Shown: in pieces, positions 26,350 through 35,481 of the stretch
Layout of the letters: every line of letters starts with the position of its first letter
How positions within the stretch are numbered: the first letter of the stretch is position 1
Origin: Atlantibacter sp032062175
GTDB taxonomy: Bacteria > Pseudomonadota > Gammaproteobacteria > Enterobacterales > Enterobacteriaceae
Direction: 5' to 3'
Assembly (NCBI RefSeq): GCF_032062175.1
Contig: NZ_DAMBQK010000015.1
Span: forward strand, 1-64,000
Length of the DNA stretch: 64,000 bases
Translations under genes and position numbers: made by a program
Notes under the pieces: model-generated
Told to the model about the DNA's origin: nothing
Seen by the model: the letters and a program-made list of their open reading frames with translations, nothing else
Databases searched by the model: none

Positions 26350-28581
26350 ATGGTTGCGGTAAGAAGTGCACATCTCAATAAAGCTGGTGAATTTGACCAT
26401 GAGAAATGGGTTGCGAGTCTTGGGATCAATAACCAGCAGTCGTGTGAACGCTTAACCGAAACCTGGGCGTATTGCGAACAGCTCACCAAAGGGCACCCGC
26501 AGGCGGAGCTGCTGCTGTGGCGCGGCGTCGAGATGGTGGAAATCCTGTCGATGCTGAGTATGGACAACGACACGCTGCGCGCTGCGCTGCTTTTCCCGAT
26601 TGCCGATGCCGACGTGGTGAGCGAAGAGGTGCTCACTGAGACGGTGGGGAAATCCATCGTCAACCTGATCCACGGCGTGCGCGATATGGACGCCATCCGC
26701 CAGCTTAAAGCCACCCATAATGATTCGGTATCGTCCGAACAGGTCGATAACGTGCGCCGTATGCTGTTGGCGATGGTGGATGATTTCCGCTGCGTGGTGA
26801 TCAAACTCGCGGAGCGCATCGCGCATCTGCGTGAAGTAAAAGACGCGCCTGAAGATGAACGCGTACTGGCGGCGAAAGAGTGCACCAACATCTATGCGCC
26901 ATTGGCCAACCGCTTAGGGATCGGCCAACTCAAATGGGAGCTGGAAGATTACTGCTTCCGCTATCTGCGGCCTGCGGAATATAAGCGCATCGCTAAACTG
27001 CTGCATGAACGGCGCATCGATCGCGAACACTACATCGATGAGTTCGTCGGCCAAATCCGTAAATCGATTAAAGAAGAGGGCGTCAAAGCCGAGGTTTACG
27101 GGCGTCCGAAGCATATCTACAGCATCTGGCGCAAAATGCAGAAAAAGCACCTCGCCTTTGACGAGCTGTTTGACGTGCGCGCAGTGCGCATCGTGGCTGA
27201 ACGCTTGCAGGACTGCTACGCCTCGCTGGGGATTGTTCATACCCTGTTCCGCCATCTTCCTGACGAGTTTGACGACTATGTCGCGAACCCGAAACCCAAC
27301 GGCTACCAGTCGATTCATACCGTGGTGTTGGGGCCGGGCGGTAAGACGGTGGAGATCCAGATCCGTACCCGCCAGATGCATGAAGACGCTGAGCTTGGCG
27401 TCGCAGCACACTGGAAATACAAAGAAGGTACCGTGAGCGGCGGTCATGCCGGTTATGAAGACCGCATCGCCTGGCTGCGCAAACTGATTGCGTGGCAGGA
27501 AGAGATGGCCGATTCCGGGGAAATGCTCGACGAAGTGCGCAGCCAGGTGTTCGATGACCGGGTCTACGTATTTACCCCGAAAGGTGATGTGGTTGATTTG
27601 CCAGCCGGCTCTACGCCGCTGGATTTCGCTTATCACATTCACAGCGACGTTGGGCACCGCTGCATCGGGGCCAAAATCGGCGGGCGTATCGTCCCCTTTA
27701 CCTATCAGTTGCAGATGGGCGATCAGATTGAAATTATTACCCAGAAACAGCCGAACCCGAGCCGCGACTGGCTGAACCCGAACCTGGGCTACGTCACCAC
27801 CAGCCGCGGGCGCTCTAAAATCCACGCCTGGTTCCGTAAACAGGATCGCGATAAAAACATTCTCGCCGGGCGTCAGATCCTTGACGACGAACTGGCGCAT
27901 CTCGGTATCAGCCTGAAGGAAGCGGAAAAACATCTGCTGCCGCGCTACAACTTTAATGAAATCGAAGAGTTGCTGGCGGCCATCGGCGGCGGCGATATTC
28001 GCCTCAATCAGATGATCAATTTCCTGCAGGCGCAGTTTAATAAGCCGAGTGCCGCCGAGCAGGACGCCGCTGCGCTGAAGCAACTTCAGCAAAAAAGCTA
28101 CCAGCCGCAGACGCGCAATAACAAAAATAATGGCCGTGTCGTGGTGGAAGGCGTCGGTAATCTGATGCACCACATCGCCCGTTGCTGCCAGCCAATCCCG
28201 GGTGACGATATTGTCGGATTTATCACCCAGGGGCGTGGGATTTCTATTCACCGCGCCGACTGCGATCAACTGACCGAGCTACAGTCGCACGCGCCGGAAC
28301 GCATTGTTGATGCGGTATGGGGCGAAAGCTATTCTGCGGGCTATTCGCTGGTGGTGCGCGTCACCGCCAACGATCGCAGCGGATTGCTGCGCGATATCAC
28401 CACCATCTTAGCCAATGAAAAGGTCAATGTGCTTGGCGTGGCGAGCCGCAGCGATACCAAACAGCAGCTGGCGACTATCGACATGGACATTGAAATCTAC
28501 AACCTGCAAGTGCTGGGCCGCGTGTTAGGCAAACTGAACCAGGTGCCAGACGTCATCGACGCCCGCCGTTTGCACGGATAA
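26350..28581 (+). CDS. relA: GTP pyrophosphokinase RelA ((p)ppGpp synthetase I)
   Basis: Ribosome-associated enzyme that transfers pyrophosphate from ATP to GTP/GDP when uncharged tRNA enters the A site. 743 residues: an inactive HD-like domain lacking the hydrolase His-Asp pair (LLFPIADADVV), the synthetase domain (GRPKHIYSIWRKM, FDVRAVRI), TGS (VFTPKGDVVDLPAGSTPLD), helical and zinc-finger region with ARCCQPIPGD, and C-terminal ACT (VTANDRSGLLRDITTI). AAGGAGAGG ribosome site. E. coli has mazEF directly downstream; here a terminator and mazG follow. Confidence 0.97.
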   Translation: MVAVRSAHLNKAGEFDHEKWVASLGINNQQSCERLTETWAYCEQLTKGHPQAELLLWRGVEMVEILSMLSMDNDTLRAALLFPIADADVVSEEVLTETVGKSIVNLIHGVRDMDAIRQLKATHNDSVSSEQVDNVRRMLLAMVDDFRCVVIKLAERIAHLREVKDAPEDERVLAAKECTNIYAPLANRLGIGQLKWELEDYCFRYLRPAEYKRIAKLLHERRIDREHYIDEFVGQIRKSIKEEGVKAEVYGRPKHIYSIWRKMQKKHLAFDELFDVRAVRIVAERLQDCYASLGIVHTLFRHLPDEFDDYVANPKPNGYQSIHTVVLGPGGKTVEIQIRTRQMHEDAELGVAAHWKYKEGTVSGGHAGYEDRIAWLRKLIAWQEEMADSGEMLDEVRSQVFDDRVYVFTPKGDVVDLPAGSTPLDFAYHIHSDVGHRCIGAKIGGRIVPFTYQLQMGDQIEIITQKQPNPSRDWLNPNLGYVTTSRGRSKIHAWFRKQDRDKNILAGRQILDDELAHLGISLKEAEKHLLPRYNFNEIEELLAAIGGGDIRLNQMINFLQAQFNKPSAAEQDAAALKQLQQKSYQPQTRNNKNNGRVVVEGVGNLMHHIARCCQPIPGDDIVGFITQGRGISIHRADCDQLTELQSHAPERIVDAVWGESYSAGYSLVVRVTANDRSGLLRDITTILANEKVNVLGVASRSDTKQQLATIDMDIEIYNLQVLGRVLGKLNQVPDVIDARRLHG

Positions 28582-28610
28582 TTGTTCTCAGCCTCTGTTC
28601 GCCAGAGGGC

Positions 28611-28645
28611 CGGGGTGCAGCGGCAGGACGCTGCACCCCGTTTTT
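28611..28645 (+). terminator. relA terminator
   Basis: A 12-bp perfect stem CGGGGTGCAGCG/CGCTGCACCCCG with a 6-nt loop, followed by TTTTT, between relA and mazG. Confidence 0.92.
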
Positions 28646-28662
28646 CTTAAAAGGATCTCATG

Positions 28663-29454
28663 ATGAATCAACTCGATCGCCTGCTGGGCATTATGGAACG
28701 ACTGCGCGATCCGCAAACCGGCTGCCCGTGGGATAAAGCGCAGACCTTTACCACCATCGCGCCTTATACCCTTGAGGAAACCTATGAAGTACTGGACGCT
28801 ATTGCGCGTGAAGACTTCGACGATCTGCGCGGCGAACTGGGCGATTTATTGTTCCAGGTGGTGTTTTATGCCCGCATGGCTGAAGAGCAGGGGCGATTTA
28901 ATTTCAGCGACATTTGCCGCGCCATCAGCGACAAACTGGAGCGCCGCCATCCGCATATCTTTGGCGATGCCAACTTTGCTGATAGCGAGCAAGTATTGGC
29001 TAACTGGGAAAAAACCAAAAGTGCTGAGCGGGCTGAAAAAGCGCAGCACTCTACTCTGGATGATATTCCTGAAAGTCTGCCAGCGCTGATGCGCGCGTAT
29101 AAAATTCAGAAACGCTGCGCGGCGGTGGGTTTTGACTGGACGACTCTCGGCCCGGTGGTCGACAAAGTGCATGAAGAACTGGATGAAGTGATGCATGAAG
29201 CCAACCAGGCGGTGGTGGACGAGGCAAAGCTCGAAGAGGAGATTGGCGACCTGCTGTTTGCCACGGTAAACCTGTCCCGCCATCTGGGCAGTAAAGCGGA
29301 AATTGCGCTGCAAAAGGCTAACCGCAAATTCGAGCGCCGCTTCCGGGAAGTAGAGAGAATTATTGCCGCCCAGGGGCTAAAACTTGATGAAGCCTCGCTC
29401 GATCAGATGGAAAATGCCTGGGGCGAAGTAAAACGCCAGGAAGCTGATAAATAA
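28663..29454 (+). CDS. mazG: Nucleoside triphosphate pyrophosphohydrolase MazG
   Basis: Hydrolyses (d)NTPs to monophosphates and pyrophosphate and can lower (p)ppGpp levels. 263 residues with two tandem all-alpha MazG domains, each with the EExxE...ExxD metal motif (EETYEVLDAI/RGELGDLLF and EELDEVMHE/EEEIGDLLFA). Two adjacent ATGs at 28660 and 28663; the second fits the ribosome site and the family length. Confidence 0.95.
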   Translation: MNQLDRLLGIMERLRDPQTGCPWDKAQTFTTIAPYTLEETYEVLDAIAREDFDDLRGELGDLLFQVVFYARMAEEQGRFNFSDICRAISDKLERRHPHIFGDANFADSEQVLANWEKTKSAERAEKAQHSTLDDIPESLPALMRAYKIQKRCAAVGFDWTTLGPVVDKVHEELDEVMHEANQAVVDEAKLEEEIGDLLFATVNLSRHLGSKAEIALQKANRKFERRFREVERIIAAQGLKLDEASLDQMENAWGEVKRQEADK

Positions 29455-29466
29455 ATAGTTTTTGCG

Positions 29467-29510
29467 ATCAAGCGCTTGTTGTTGCAAAACGTAACTGACA
29501 AGTGCTTGAT
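29467..29510. repeat. Inverted repeat between mazG and pyrG
   Basis: ATCAAGCGCTTGT (29467-29479) and ACAAGTGCTTGAT (29498-29510) form a 13-bp inverted repeat with one mismatch and an 18-nt spacer. Each arm is itself partly palindromic (AAGCGCTT, AAGTGCTT). It could be a protein operator or an RNA hairpin; no T-run follows, so a terminator is less likely. The remaining 170 bp before pyrG would hold the pyrG promoter. Confidence 0.6.
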
Positions 29511-29678
29511 TTACGTCAAAAACATTTCTGCCAGACGGGCTATTTTCTTCCGGCTTTATTAAGCGAGGTGTGGCGTTGATTGCTGAGAATGAAAGTTTGT
29601 GACCCCCGTCCTGTTCAGGTATACTACTTTCCCGTCCTGGTATTCCACCGTCTTTAAACCTAACTTCTCAGGTTCAGC

Positions 29679-31316
29679 ATGACAACGAACTATATTTTTG
29701 TGACCGGCGGGGTCGTTTCCTCTCTGGGTAAAGGCATTGCCGCAGCCTCCCTCGCAGCCATTCTTGAAGCCCGTGGCCTCAACGTAACTATCATGAAACT
29801 GGATCCGTATATCAACGTCGATCCGGGCACCATGAGCCCCATTCAACACGGGGAAGTGTTCGTAACTGAAGACGGCGCTGAAACCGATTTAGACCTCGGC
29901 CACTATGAGCGTTTTATCCGCACGCGTATGACGCGCCGCAACAACTTCACCACCGGTCGCATCTATTCCGAGGTTCTGCGTAAAGAACGTCGCGGCGACT
30001 ATCTGGGTGCCACCGTGCAGGTTATCCCGCACATCACCAACGCCATTAAAGAACGCATTCTGGAAGGCGGCGAAGGCCACGACGTGGTGCTGGTTGAAAT
30101 CGGCGGTACCGTAGGTGATATCGAATCCCTGCCGTTCCTTGAAGCGATTCGCCAGATGGCGGTAGAAGTGGGCCGCGAGCACACCATGTATATGCACCTG
30201 ACGCTGGTGCCGTATATGGCCGCAGCCGGTGAAGTGAAAACCAAACCGACACAGCACTCTGTAAAAGAGCTGCTCTCCATCGGTATTCAGCCAGATATCC
30301 TGATTTGCCGTTCCGATCGCGCAGTCCCTGCTAATGAACGCGCCAAAATTGCTTTATTCTGTAACGTTCCGGAAAAAGCGGTTATTTCTCTGAAAGATGT
30401 CGATTCAATCTATAAAATTCCGGGCCTGTTGAAATCCCAGGGGCTGGACGATTATATTTGTAAACGATTCAGCTTGAACTGCCCTGAGGCAAATCTGGCA
30501 GAATGGGAGCAGGTGATTTACGAAGAAGCCAACCCGGCGAGCGAAGTGACCATCGGTATGGTCGGCAAATACATTGAATTGCCGGACGCCTATAAATCGG
30601 TGATCGAAGCGCTGAAACACGGCGGGCTGAAAAACCGCGCGACGGTCAACATCAAGCTTATCGATTCGCAGGATGTTGAAACCCGTGGCGACGAAGTGCT
30701 GAAAGGACTGGACGCGATCCTGATCCCTGGCGGCTTCGGCTATCGCGGCGTGGAAGGCAAAATCGCCACTGCGCGCTATGCGCGTGAAAACAATATTCCT
30801 TACCTGGGCATTTGCCTGGGGATGCAGGTTGCACTGATTGAATTTGCCCGTAATGTGGCGAATATGGACAACGCCAACTCAACCGAATTTGTGCCAGACT
30901 GTAAGTACCCTGTCGTGGCGCTTATCACGGAATGGCGTGATGAAGACGGCAATGTCGAAGTCCGTTCTGAAAAGAGCGACCTCGGCGGCACCATGCGTCT
31001 GGGCGCACAGCAGTGCCAGTTAGATGATGAGAGCCTGGTTCGCAAGCTGTACGGCGCGCCGACCATCGTTGAACGCCACCGTCACCGTTATGAAGTCAAC
31101 AACCTGTTACTGAAACAAATTGAAGCAGCGGGTCTGCGTGTTGCGGGTCGTTCTGGCGATGATCAACTGGTCGAAATCATCGAAGTGCCGAATCACCCCT
31201 GGTTTGTGGCGTGTCAGTTCCATCCGGAATTTACCTCCACACCGCGTGATGGACACCCACTGTTTGCAGGCTTCGTGAAAGCCGCAACTGAGTATCAGAA
31301 GCGTCAGGCGAAGTAA
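29679..31316 (+). CDS. pyrG: CTP synthase
   Basis: Amidates UTP to CTP with glutamine and ATP. 545 residues: N-terminal synthetase domain with P-loop-like GGVVSSLGKGIAAASLA, and C-terminal class I glutamine amidotransferase with the catalytic cysteine in LGICLGMQVALIEF and the His-Glu pair in FHPEF. It precedes eno by 83 bp on the same strand, the conserved enterobacterial pyrG-eno pair. Confidence 0.98.
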   Translation: MTTNYIFVTGGVVSSLGKGIAAASLAAILEARGLNVTIMKLDPYINVDPGTMSPIQHGEVFVTEDGAETDLDLGHYERFIRTRMTRRNNFTTGRIYSEVLRKERRGDYLGATVQVIPHITNAIKERILEGGEGHDVVLVEIGGTVGDIESLPFLEAIRQMAVEVGREHTMYMHLTLVPYMAAAGEVKTKPTQHSVKELLSIGIQPDILICRSDRAVPANERAKIALFCNVPEKAVISLKDVDSIYKIPGLLKSQGLDDYICKRFSLNCPEANLAEWEQVIYEEANPASEVTIGMVGKYIELPDAYKSVIEALKHGGLKNRATVNIKLIDSQDVETRGDEVLKGLDAILIPGGFGYRGVEGKIATARYARENNIPYLGICLGMQVALIEFARNVANMDNANSTEFVPDCKYPVVALITEWRDEDGNVEVRSEKSDLGGTMRLGAQQCQLDDESLVRKLYGAPTIVERHRHRYEVNNLLLKQIEAAGLRVAGRSGDDQLVEIIEVPNHPWFVACQFHPEFTSTPRDGHPLFAGFVKAATEYQKRQAK

Positions 31317-31332
31317 AACGAGTTAGTACGGC

Positions 31333-31355
31333 AGTGCACCCACATCCGGTGCACT
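31333..31355 (+). terminator. Intercistronic hairpin pyrG-eno
   Basis: An 8-bp stem AGTGCACC/GGTGCACT with a 7-nt loop, followed by GTTTG. The short T-run suggests partial termination, which would let some pyrG transcripts continue into eno. Confidence 0.5.
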
Positions 31356-31399
31356 GTTTGTCTGGAGTTTTAGTTAACTTGTGACTAGAGGAAAATCTA

Positions 31400-32698
31400 A
31401 TGTCCAAAATCGTTAAAATCATCGGTCGTGAAATCATCGACTCCCGTGGTAACCCGACTGTTGAAGCTGAAGTTCACCTGGAAGGCGGTTTTGTCGGTAT
31501 GGCTGCTGCGCCGTCAGGGGCTTCTACTGGTTCCCGCGAAGCGCTGGAACTGCGCGATGGCGACAAATCCCGCTTCATGGGCAAAGGCGTAACCAAAGCT
31601 GTTGGCGCGGTTAACGGCCCGATTGCTCAGGCTCTGCTGGGTAAAGACGCGAAAGACCAGGCTGGCCTCGACAAAATCATGATCGAGCTGGACGGTACCG
31701 AAAACAAATCTAACTTCGGCGCTAACGCGATTCTGGCTGTTTCTCTGGCTGCTGCTAAAGCTGCTGCTGCCGCTAAAGGCATGCCGCTGTACGAGCACAT
31801 CGCTGAGCTGAACGGCACCCCGGGCAAATTCTCTATGCCGCTGCCGATGATGAACATCATCAACGGTGGTGAGCACGCTGACAACAACGTTGATATCCAG
31901 GAATTCATGATTCAACCGGTTGGCGCGAAAACCCTGAAAGAAGCGGTACGCATCGGTTCTGAAGTGTTCCACAACCTGGCGAAAGTGCTGAAGTCTAAAG
32001 GCATGAACACCGCTGTGGGCGACGAAGGCGGCTATGCGCCGAACCTGGGTTCCAACGCCGAAGCCCTGGCTGTTATCGCTGAAGCGGTAAAAGCAGCAGG
32101 CTACGAACTGGGTAAAGACGTTACCCTGGCGATGGACTGCGCAGCCTCTGAATTCTACAAAGACGGTAAATACGTTCTGGCTGGCGAAGGCAACAAAGCG
32201 TTCACCTCTGAAGAATTTACCCACTTCCTGGAAGAACTGACCAAACAGTACCCGATCGTGTCCATCGAAGATGGTCTGGACGAGTCTGACTGGGAAGGCT
32301 TCGCTTACCAGACTAAAGTTCTGGGCGACAAAATCCAGCTGGTTGGTGACGATCTGTTCGTAACCAACACCAAGATCCTGAAAGAAGGTATCGAGAAAGG
32401 CATCGCTAACTCTATCCTGATCAAATTCAACCAGATCGGTTCTCTGACCGAAACTCTGGCTGCGATCAAGATGGCGAAAGATGCAGGCTACACTGCCGTT
32501 ATCTCTCACCGTTCTGGCGAAACTGAAGACGCAACCATTGCCGACCTGGCAGTAGGTACCGCTGCTGGCCAGATCAAAACCGGTTCTATGAGCCGTTCTG
32601 ACCGTGTTGCTAAGTACAACCAGCTGATTCGTATCGAAGAAGCGCTGGGTGACCGCGCACCGTTCAACGGTCTGAAAGAAGTGAAAGGCCAGGCGTAA
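31400..32698 (+). CDS. eno: Enolase
   Basis: Interconverts 2-phosphoglycerate and phosphoenolpyruvate and is a structural member of the RNA degradosome. 432 residues with the family segments SGASTGSREALELRD, GGEHADNNVDIQEFMI, the metal ligand region SIEDGLDESDWEG and LIKFNQIGSLTE with the catalytic Lys. Codon use is markedly biased to preferred codons (for example CTG, GGT, AAA, CGT) compared with neighbours, as expected for a highly expressed gene. Confidence 0.99.
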   Translation: MSKIVKIIGREIIDSRGNPTVEAEVHLEGGFVGMAAAPSGASTGSREALELRDGDKSRFMGKGVTKAVGAVNGPIAQALLGKDAKDQAGLDKIMIELDGTENKSNFGANAILAVSLAAAKAAAAAKGMPLYEHIAELNGTPGKFSMPLPMMNIINGGEHADNNVDIQEFMIQPVGAKTLKEAVRIGSEVFHNLAKVLKSKGMNTAVGDEGGYAPNLGSNAEALAVIAEAVKAAGYELGKDVTLAMDCAASEFYKDGKYVLAGEGNKAFTSEEFTHFLEELTKQYPIVSIEDGLDESDWEGFAYQTKVLGDKIQLVGDDLFVTNTKILKEGIEKGIANSILIKFNQIGSLTETLAAIKMAKDAGYTAVISHRSGETEDATIADLAVGTAAGQIKTGSMSRSDRVAKYNQLIRIEEALGDRAPFNGLKEVKGQA

Positions 32699-32716
32699 TC
32701 GTCTGCACTTTTCCTG

Positions 32717-32747
32717 AAAAAGCCGGGCAGCGATGCCCGGTTTTTTT
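32717..32747. terminator. eno terminator, bidirectional
   Basis: CCGGGCA-GCGA-TGCCCGG flanked by A-run upstream and seven T residues downstream. It works for eno on the plus strand and could also end the convergent permease transcript on the minus strand. Confidence 0.9.
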
Positions 32748-32761
32748 GTTTCCAAACGCGG

Positions 32762-34099
32762 TTAGATGATTAAGTCCAGTAGCAACACGATCAGCAAGCC
32801 TACCACCGAGTTCGTCAATTCCAGCAAGCCCCAGGTCTTAAACGTATCTTTAATCGACAGGCCGAAATACTCTTTAAACAGCCAGAAGGCGGCGTCGTTA
32901 ACATGCGTCAGGGTGTTACTCCCGGACGCGGTCGCGAGCACCATCAGCGCCGGGTCGACGTTAAACGTCGTGATCATCGGCCCGACAATCCCGGCAGCAG
33001 TAATTGCCGAAACCGTACCGGCACCCGTCGCCAGACGTAACAGCACGGTGATGAACCATGCCATGATCAGCGGCGACACCGATGAGGTGCGCATCATATC
33101 GGCAATGTAGTCACCCACGCCGGTATCCATAATGATCTGCTTAAACGCGCCGCCTGCACCGATGATAAACACCACCAGTGCGACTTTCTCAATCGCGGTG
33201 GAATAAGAGAGCATCACGTCGGTCATCGATTTACCGCGCGCGGTACCGAAGGCGTAAAGCGCTACCAGTACGGCAATCAGCATACTGATTTGCGCACTGC
33301 CGACGAAGTTCAGCAGCGAAGTGATGTGCGGATTCGCCGGGACCACCAGTTTAATAAGCGTCACGCCGGTAATGATAATTGCCGGGATCAGCGGCACCAG
33401 TAAGCTGACGGCGAAAGAGGGCATTTCATCATCGCGAAACACTTTCTGCGATTCGAGCAACTGTGGGATTGGGCGGTCCAGGTTGCCCAGCAGTTTCGGC
33501 AAAATAATCCCTGAGCAAATCACCGTCGGGATCGCCACGATCACGCCGTAGATATACACCATCCCCATATCCGCATGGAATGCGGCCACCAGTGCGGTAG
33601 GGCCTGGCTGAGGCGGAAACAGGCTGTGCGCGGTAGTTGCTGCGGCGACCATAGTGATGCCAAGTTTCAGGAACGGGATTTTCGCTTCCCGGGCGATACT
33701 GATCACCAGTGGCGCGAGGATTAAGAACGCCACCTCATAGAACATGGCGAGGCCGAAAATCAGGCCGATAACCATGATCGCCCATTGCACTTTTTTCGGT
33801 CCAAAGCGCTGTAGCAGCGTTGAAGAAACCCGTTGGGCCGCGCCGGAATCCACCATCAGTTTACCGAGGATCGCACCAAACAGAATGATCAGCGCCAGGT
33901 GCCCGAGGGTACTTCCTATACCAGTTTCAATGGACTTGCCGATGGCTTCGAGCGGCAGGCCTTCACAAACCCCAACGAAGATCGCCGCCAGCAGTAACGC
34001 CAGCATCCCATTGATTTTGAACTTCATATTCAATATCAGCAGTACCACAACGCCAAGTGCCACCCAGATGACCGGCATGGCTTCAACAAGAGTGTTCAT
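32762..34099 (-). CDS. GntP-family sugar-acid:H+ symporter
   Basis: A 445-residue inner-membrane permease with about twelve or more hydrophobic segments and the GntP family blocks PPQPGPTALVAAFHADMG and GAGTVSAITAAGIVGP plus LATASGSNTLTHVNDAAFW. Members transport gluconate, fructuronate, idonate or related acids; the exact substrate is not readable. It is transcribed alone, convergent with eno. The upstream region carries UxuR/ExuR-like operator sequences, which favours a hexuronate-linked substrate such as fructuronate. K-12 has no such gene between eno and queE. Confidence 0.88.
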   Translation of the reverse strand: MNTLVEAMPVIWVALGVVVLLILNMKFKINGMLALLLAAIFVGVCEGLPLEAIGKSIETGIGSTLGHLALIILFGAILGKLMVDSGAAQRVSSTLLQRFGPKKVQWAIMVIGLIFGLAMFYEVAFLILAPLVISIAREAKIPFLKLGITMVAAATTAHSLFPPQPGPTALVAAFHADMGMVYIYGVIVAIPTVICSGIILPKLLGNLDRPIPQLLESQKVFRDDEMPSFAVSLLVPLIPAIIITGVTLIKLVVPANPHITSLLNFVGSAQISMLIAVLVALYAFGTARGKSMTDVMLSYSTAIEKVALVVFIIGAGGAFKQIIMDTGVGDYIADMMRTSSVSPLIMAWFITVLLRLATGAGTVSAITAAGIVGPMITTFNVDPALMVLATASGSNTLTHVNDAAFWLFKEYFGLSIKDTFKTWGLLELTNSVVGLLIVLLLDLII

Positions 34100-34117
34100 C
34101 CAGTTTCCTTGCTAACA

Positions 34118-34182
34118 ATTATAATTGGTATGATATGTAGGTGAGGTTGGATATTACTCGGCTGAATGTGTTATACCAATTT
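34118..34182 (-). promoter_or_regulatory. Promoter with UxuR/ExuR-like operators for the GntP-family permease
   Basis: On the minus strand a TATAAT -10 lies at 34118-34123. Overlapping it is AATTGGTAT (34123-34131). Further up, 34165-34182 reads AATGTGTTATACCAATTT on the plus strand, matching the UxuR/ExuR consensus AAATTGGTATACCAATTT at 15 of 18 positions. AATTGGTAT and ATACCAATT are exact inverse halves about 40 bp apart. The rest of the 300-bp gap 34100-34399 shows no gene. Confidence 0.55.
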
Positions 34183-34399
34183 AATTAGCAGGGTAAGTTT
34201 TAAAAGGTGACGCACCTCAAATAATGATGAAAAAGTGGCTTCGGTTTCATTGATGATGCTTGGTTGTGTCACATAATGTGCTTTTACGTTAACAAAGGTC
34301 GGATTGACGGCCTTAACCCGCCTTCCCGCCGGGAACTGCGCAAGCGCCAGCAGCGGGAATATGCGATAATAATGGTTTACCACCAACGAAGAGCCGAAG

Positions 34400-35071
34400 A
34401 TGCAGTACCCGATAAATGAGATGTTCCAGACCCTGCAAGGCGAGGGTTATTTCACCGGCGTTCCCGCCATATTTATTCGCTTACAGGGATGCCCGGTAGG
34501 CTGTGCCTGGTGCGACACCAAACACACCTGGGACAAGCTTGCCGATCGGGAAGTGTCGCTATACAGCATCCTAGCCAAAACCAAAGAGAGCGACAAATGG
34601 GGTTCCGCCAACCCGGAAGAGTTGTTGGCGGTGATCGAACGCCAGGGCTGGACCGCACGTCATGTGGTGATCACCGGCGGCGAACCCTGCATTCACGATC
34701 TTATCCCGCTGACCCATCTGCTTGAGAAAAGCGGCTTCAGTTGCCAGATTGAGACCAGTGGCACCCATGAAATCCGCGCTGTTGCCACCACATGGGTAAC
34801 GGTATCGCCGAAAGTGAATATGCGCGGTGGGTACGATGTGCTGCACCAGGCACTGGAACGCGCCGATGAAATCAAACACCCGGTAGGGCGGATGCGCGAT
34901 ATTGAAGCGCTGGATGAACTGCTGGCCACGCTTAACGACCAGAAACAGCGCGTGATTGCGCTTCAACCGATCAGCCAGAAAGAAGACGCCACGCGCCTGT
35001 GCATTGAAACCTGCATCGCCCGCAACTGGCGGTTCTCAATGCAGACGCATAAGTATTTGAATATTGCCTGA
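34400..35071 (+). CDS. queE: 7-carboxy-7-deazaguanine synthase QueE
   Basis: A radical SAM enzyme that contracts the ring of carboxytetrahydropterin to 7-carboxy-7-deazaguanine on the path to queuosine. 223 residues; the cluster motif is CPVGCAWC (CxxxCxxC, about residues 31-38) and the glycine-rich SAM-contact TGGEPC follows. It converges with queD, the preceding step of the pathway, 47 bp away. Confidence 0.96.
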   Translation: MQYPINEMFQTLQGEGYFTGVPAIFIRLQGCPVGCAWCDTKHTWDKLADREVSLYSILAKTKESDKWGSANPEELLAVIERQGWTARHVVITGGEPCIHDLIPLTHLLEKSGFSCQIETSGTHEIRAVATTWVTVSPKVNMRGGYDVLHQALERADEIKHPVGRMRDIEALDELLATLNDQKQRVIALQPISQKEDATRLCIETCIARNWRFSMQTHKYLNIA

Positions 35072-35118
35072 TTGAGCTTTGCGCCCGAACGAAATGTGAA
35101 ACGTTCGGGCGACGTCTC

Positions 35119-35481
35119 TTACTCGCCGCGATACACGCAGCCTGCGGTACAGGTTTCTTTAATCATCACCGCGCTCAGCAGCGGCATTTTCGGCTTCATC
35201 TGCTGCCAAATCCAGCGCGCCAGCACTTCACTGGTGGGGTTCTCCAGGCCTGGAATATCATTCAGATAATAGTGATCCAGCCGATCGTAGATCGGTTTAA
35301 AGGCCGCTTTTAACTCAGCGAAATCCACAATCCAGCCGGTATGCGGGTCCACTTCGCCGGTGATGTCCAGGCGCACCAAAAATGAGTGTCCATGCAGACG
35401 ACCGCACTTATGGCCTTCCGGTACATGGGGTAAACGGTGGGCGGCTTCGAAGATGAATTCTTTAAAAATTGTGGTTGGCAT
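35119..35481 (-). CDS. queD: 6-carboxy-5,6,7,8-tetrahydropterin synthase QueD
   Basis: Converts dihydroneopterin triphosphate to carboxytetrahydropterin, the second step to preQ0. A 120-residue tunnelling-fold protein with zinc ligands in FEAAHRL and LHGHSF, the catalytic cysteine in HKCGRLHGH, and the Glu in KETCTAGC near the C-terminus. The reading frame stays open 75 bp further upstream, but homology and a CAGGA ribosome site place the start at 35481. Confidence 0.95.
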   Translation of the reverse strand: MPTTIFKEFIFEAAHRLPHVPEGHKCGRLHGHSFLVRLDITGEVDPHTGWIVDFAELKAAFKPIYDRLDHYYLNDIPGLENPTSEVLARWIWQQMKPKMPLLSAVMIKETCTAGCVYRGE

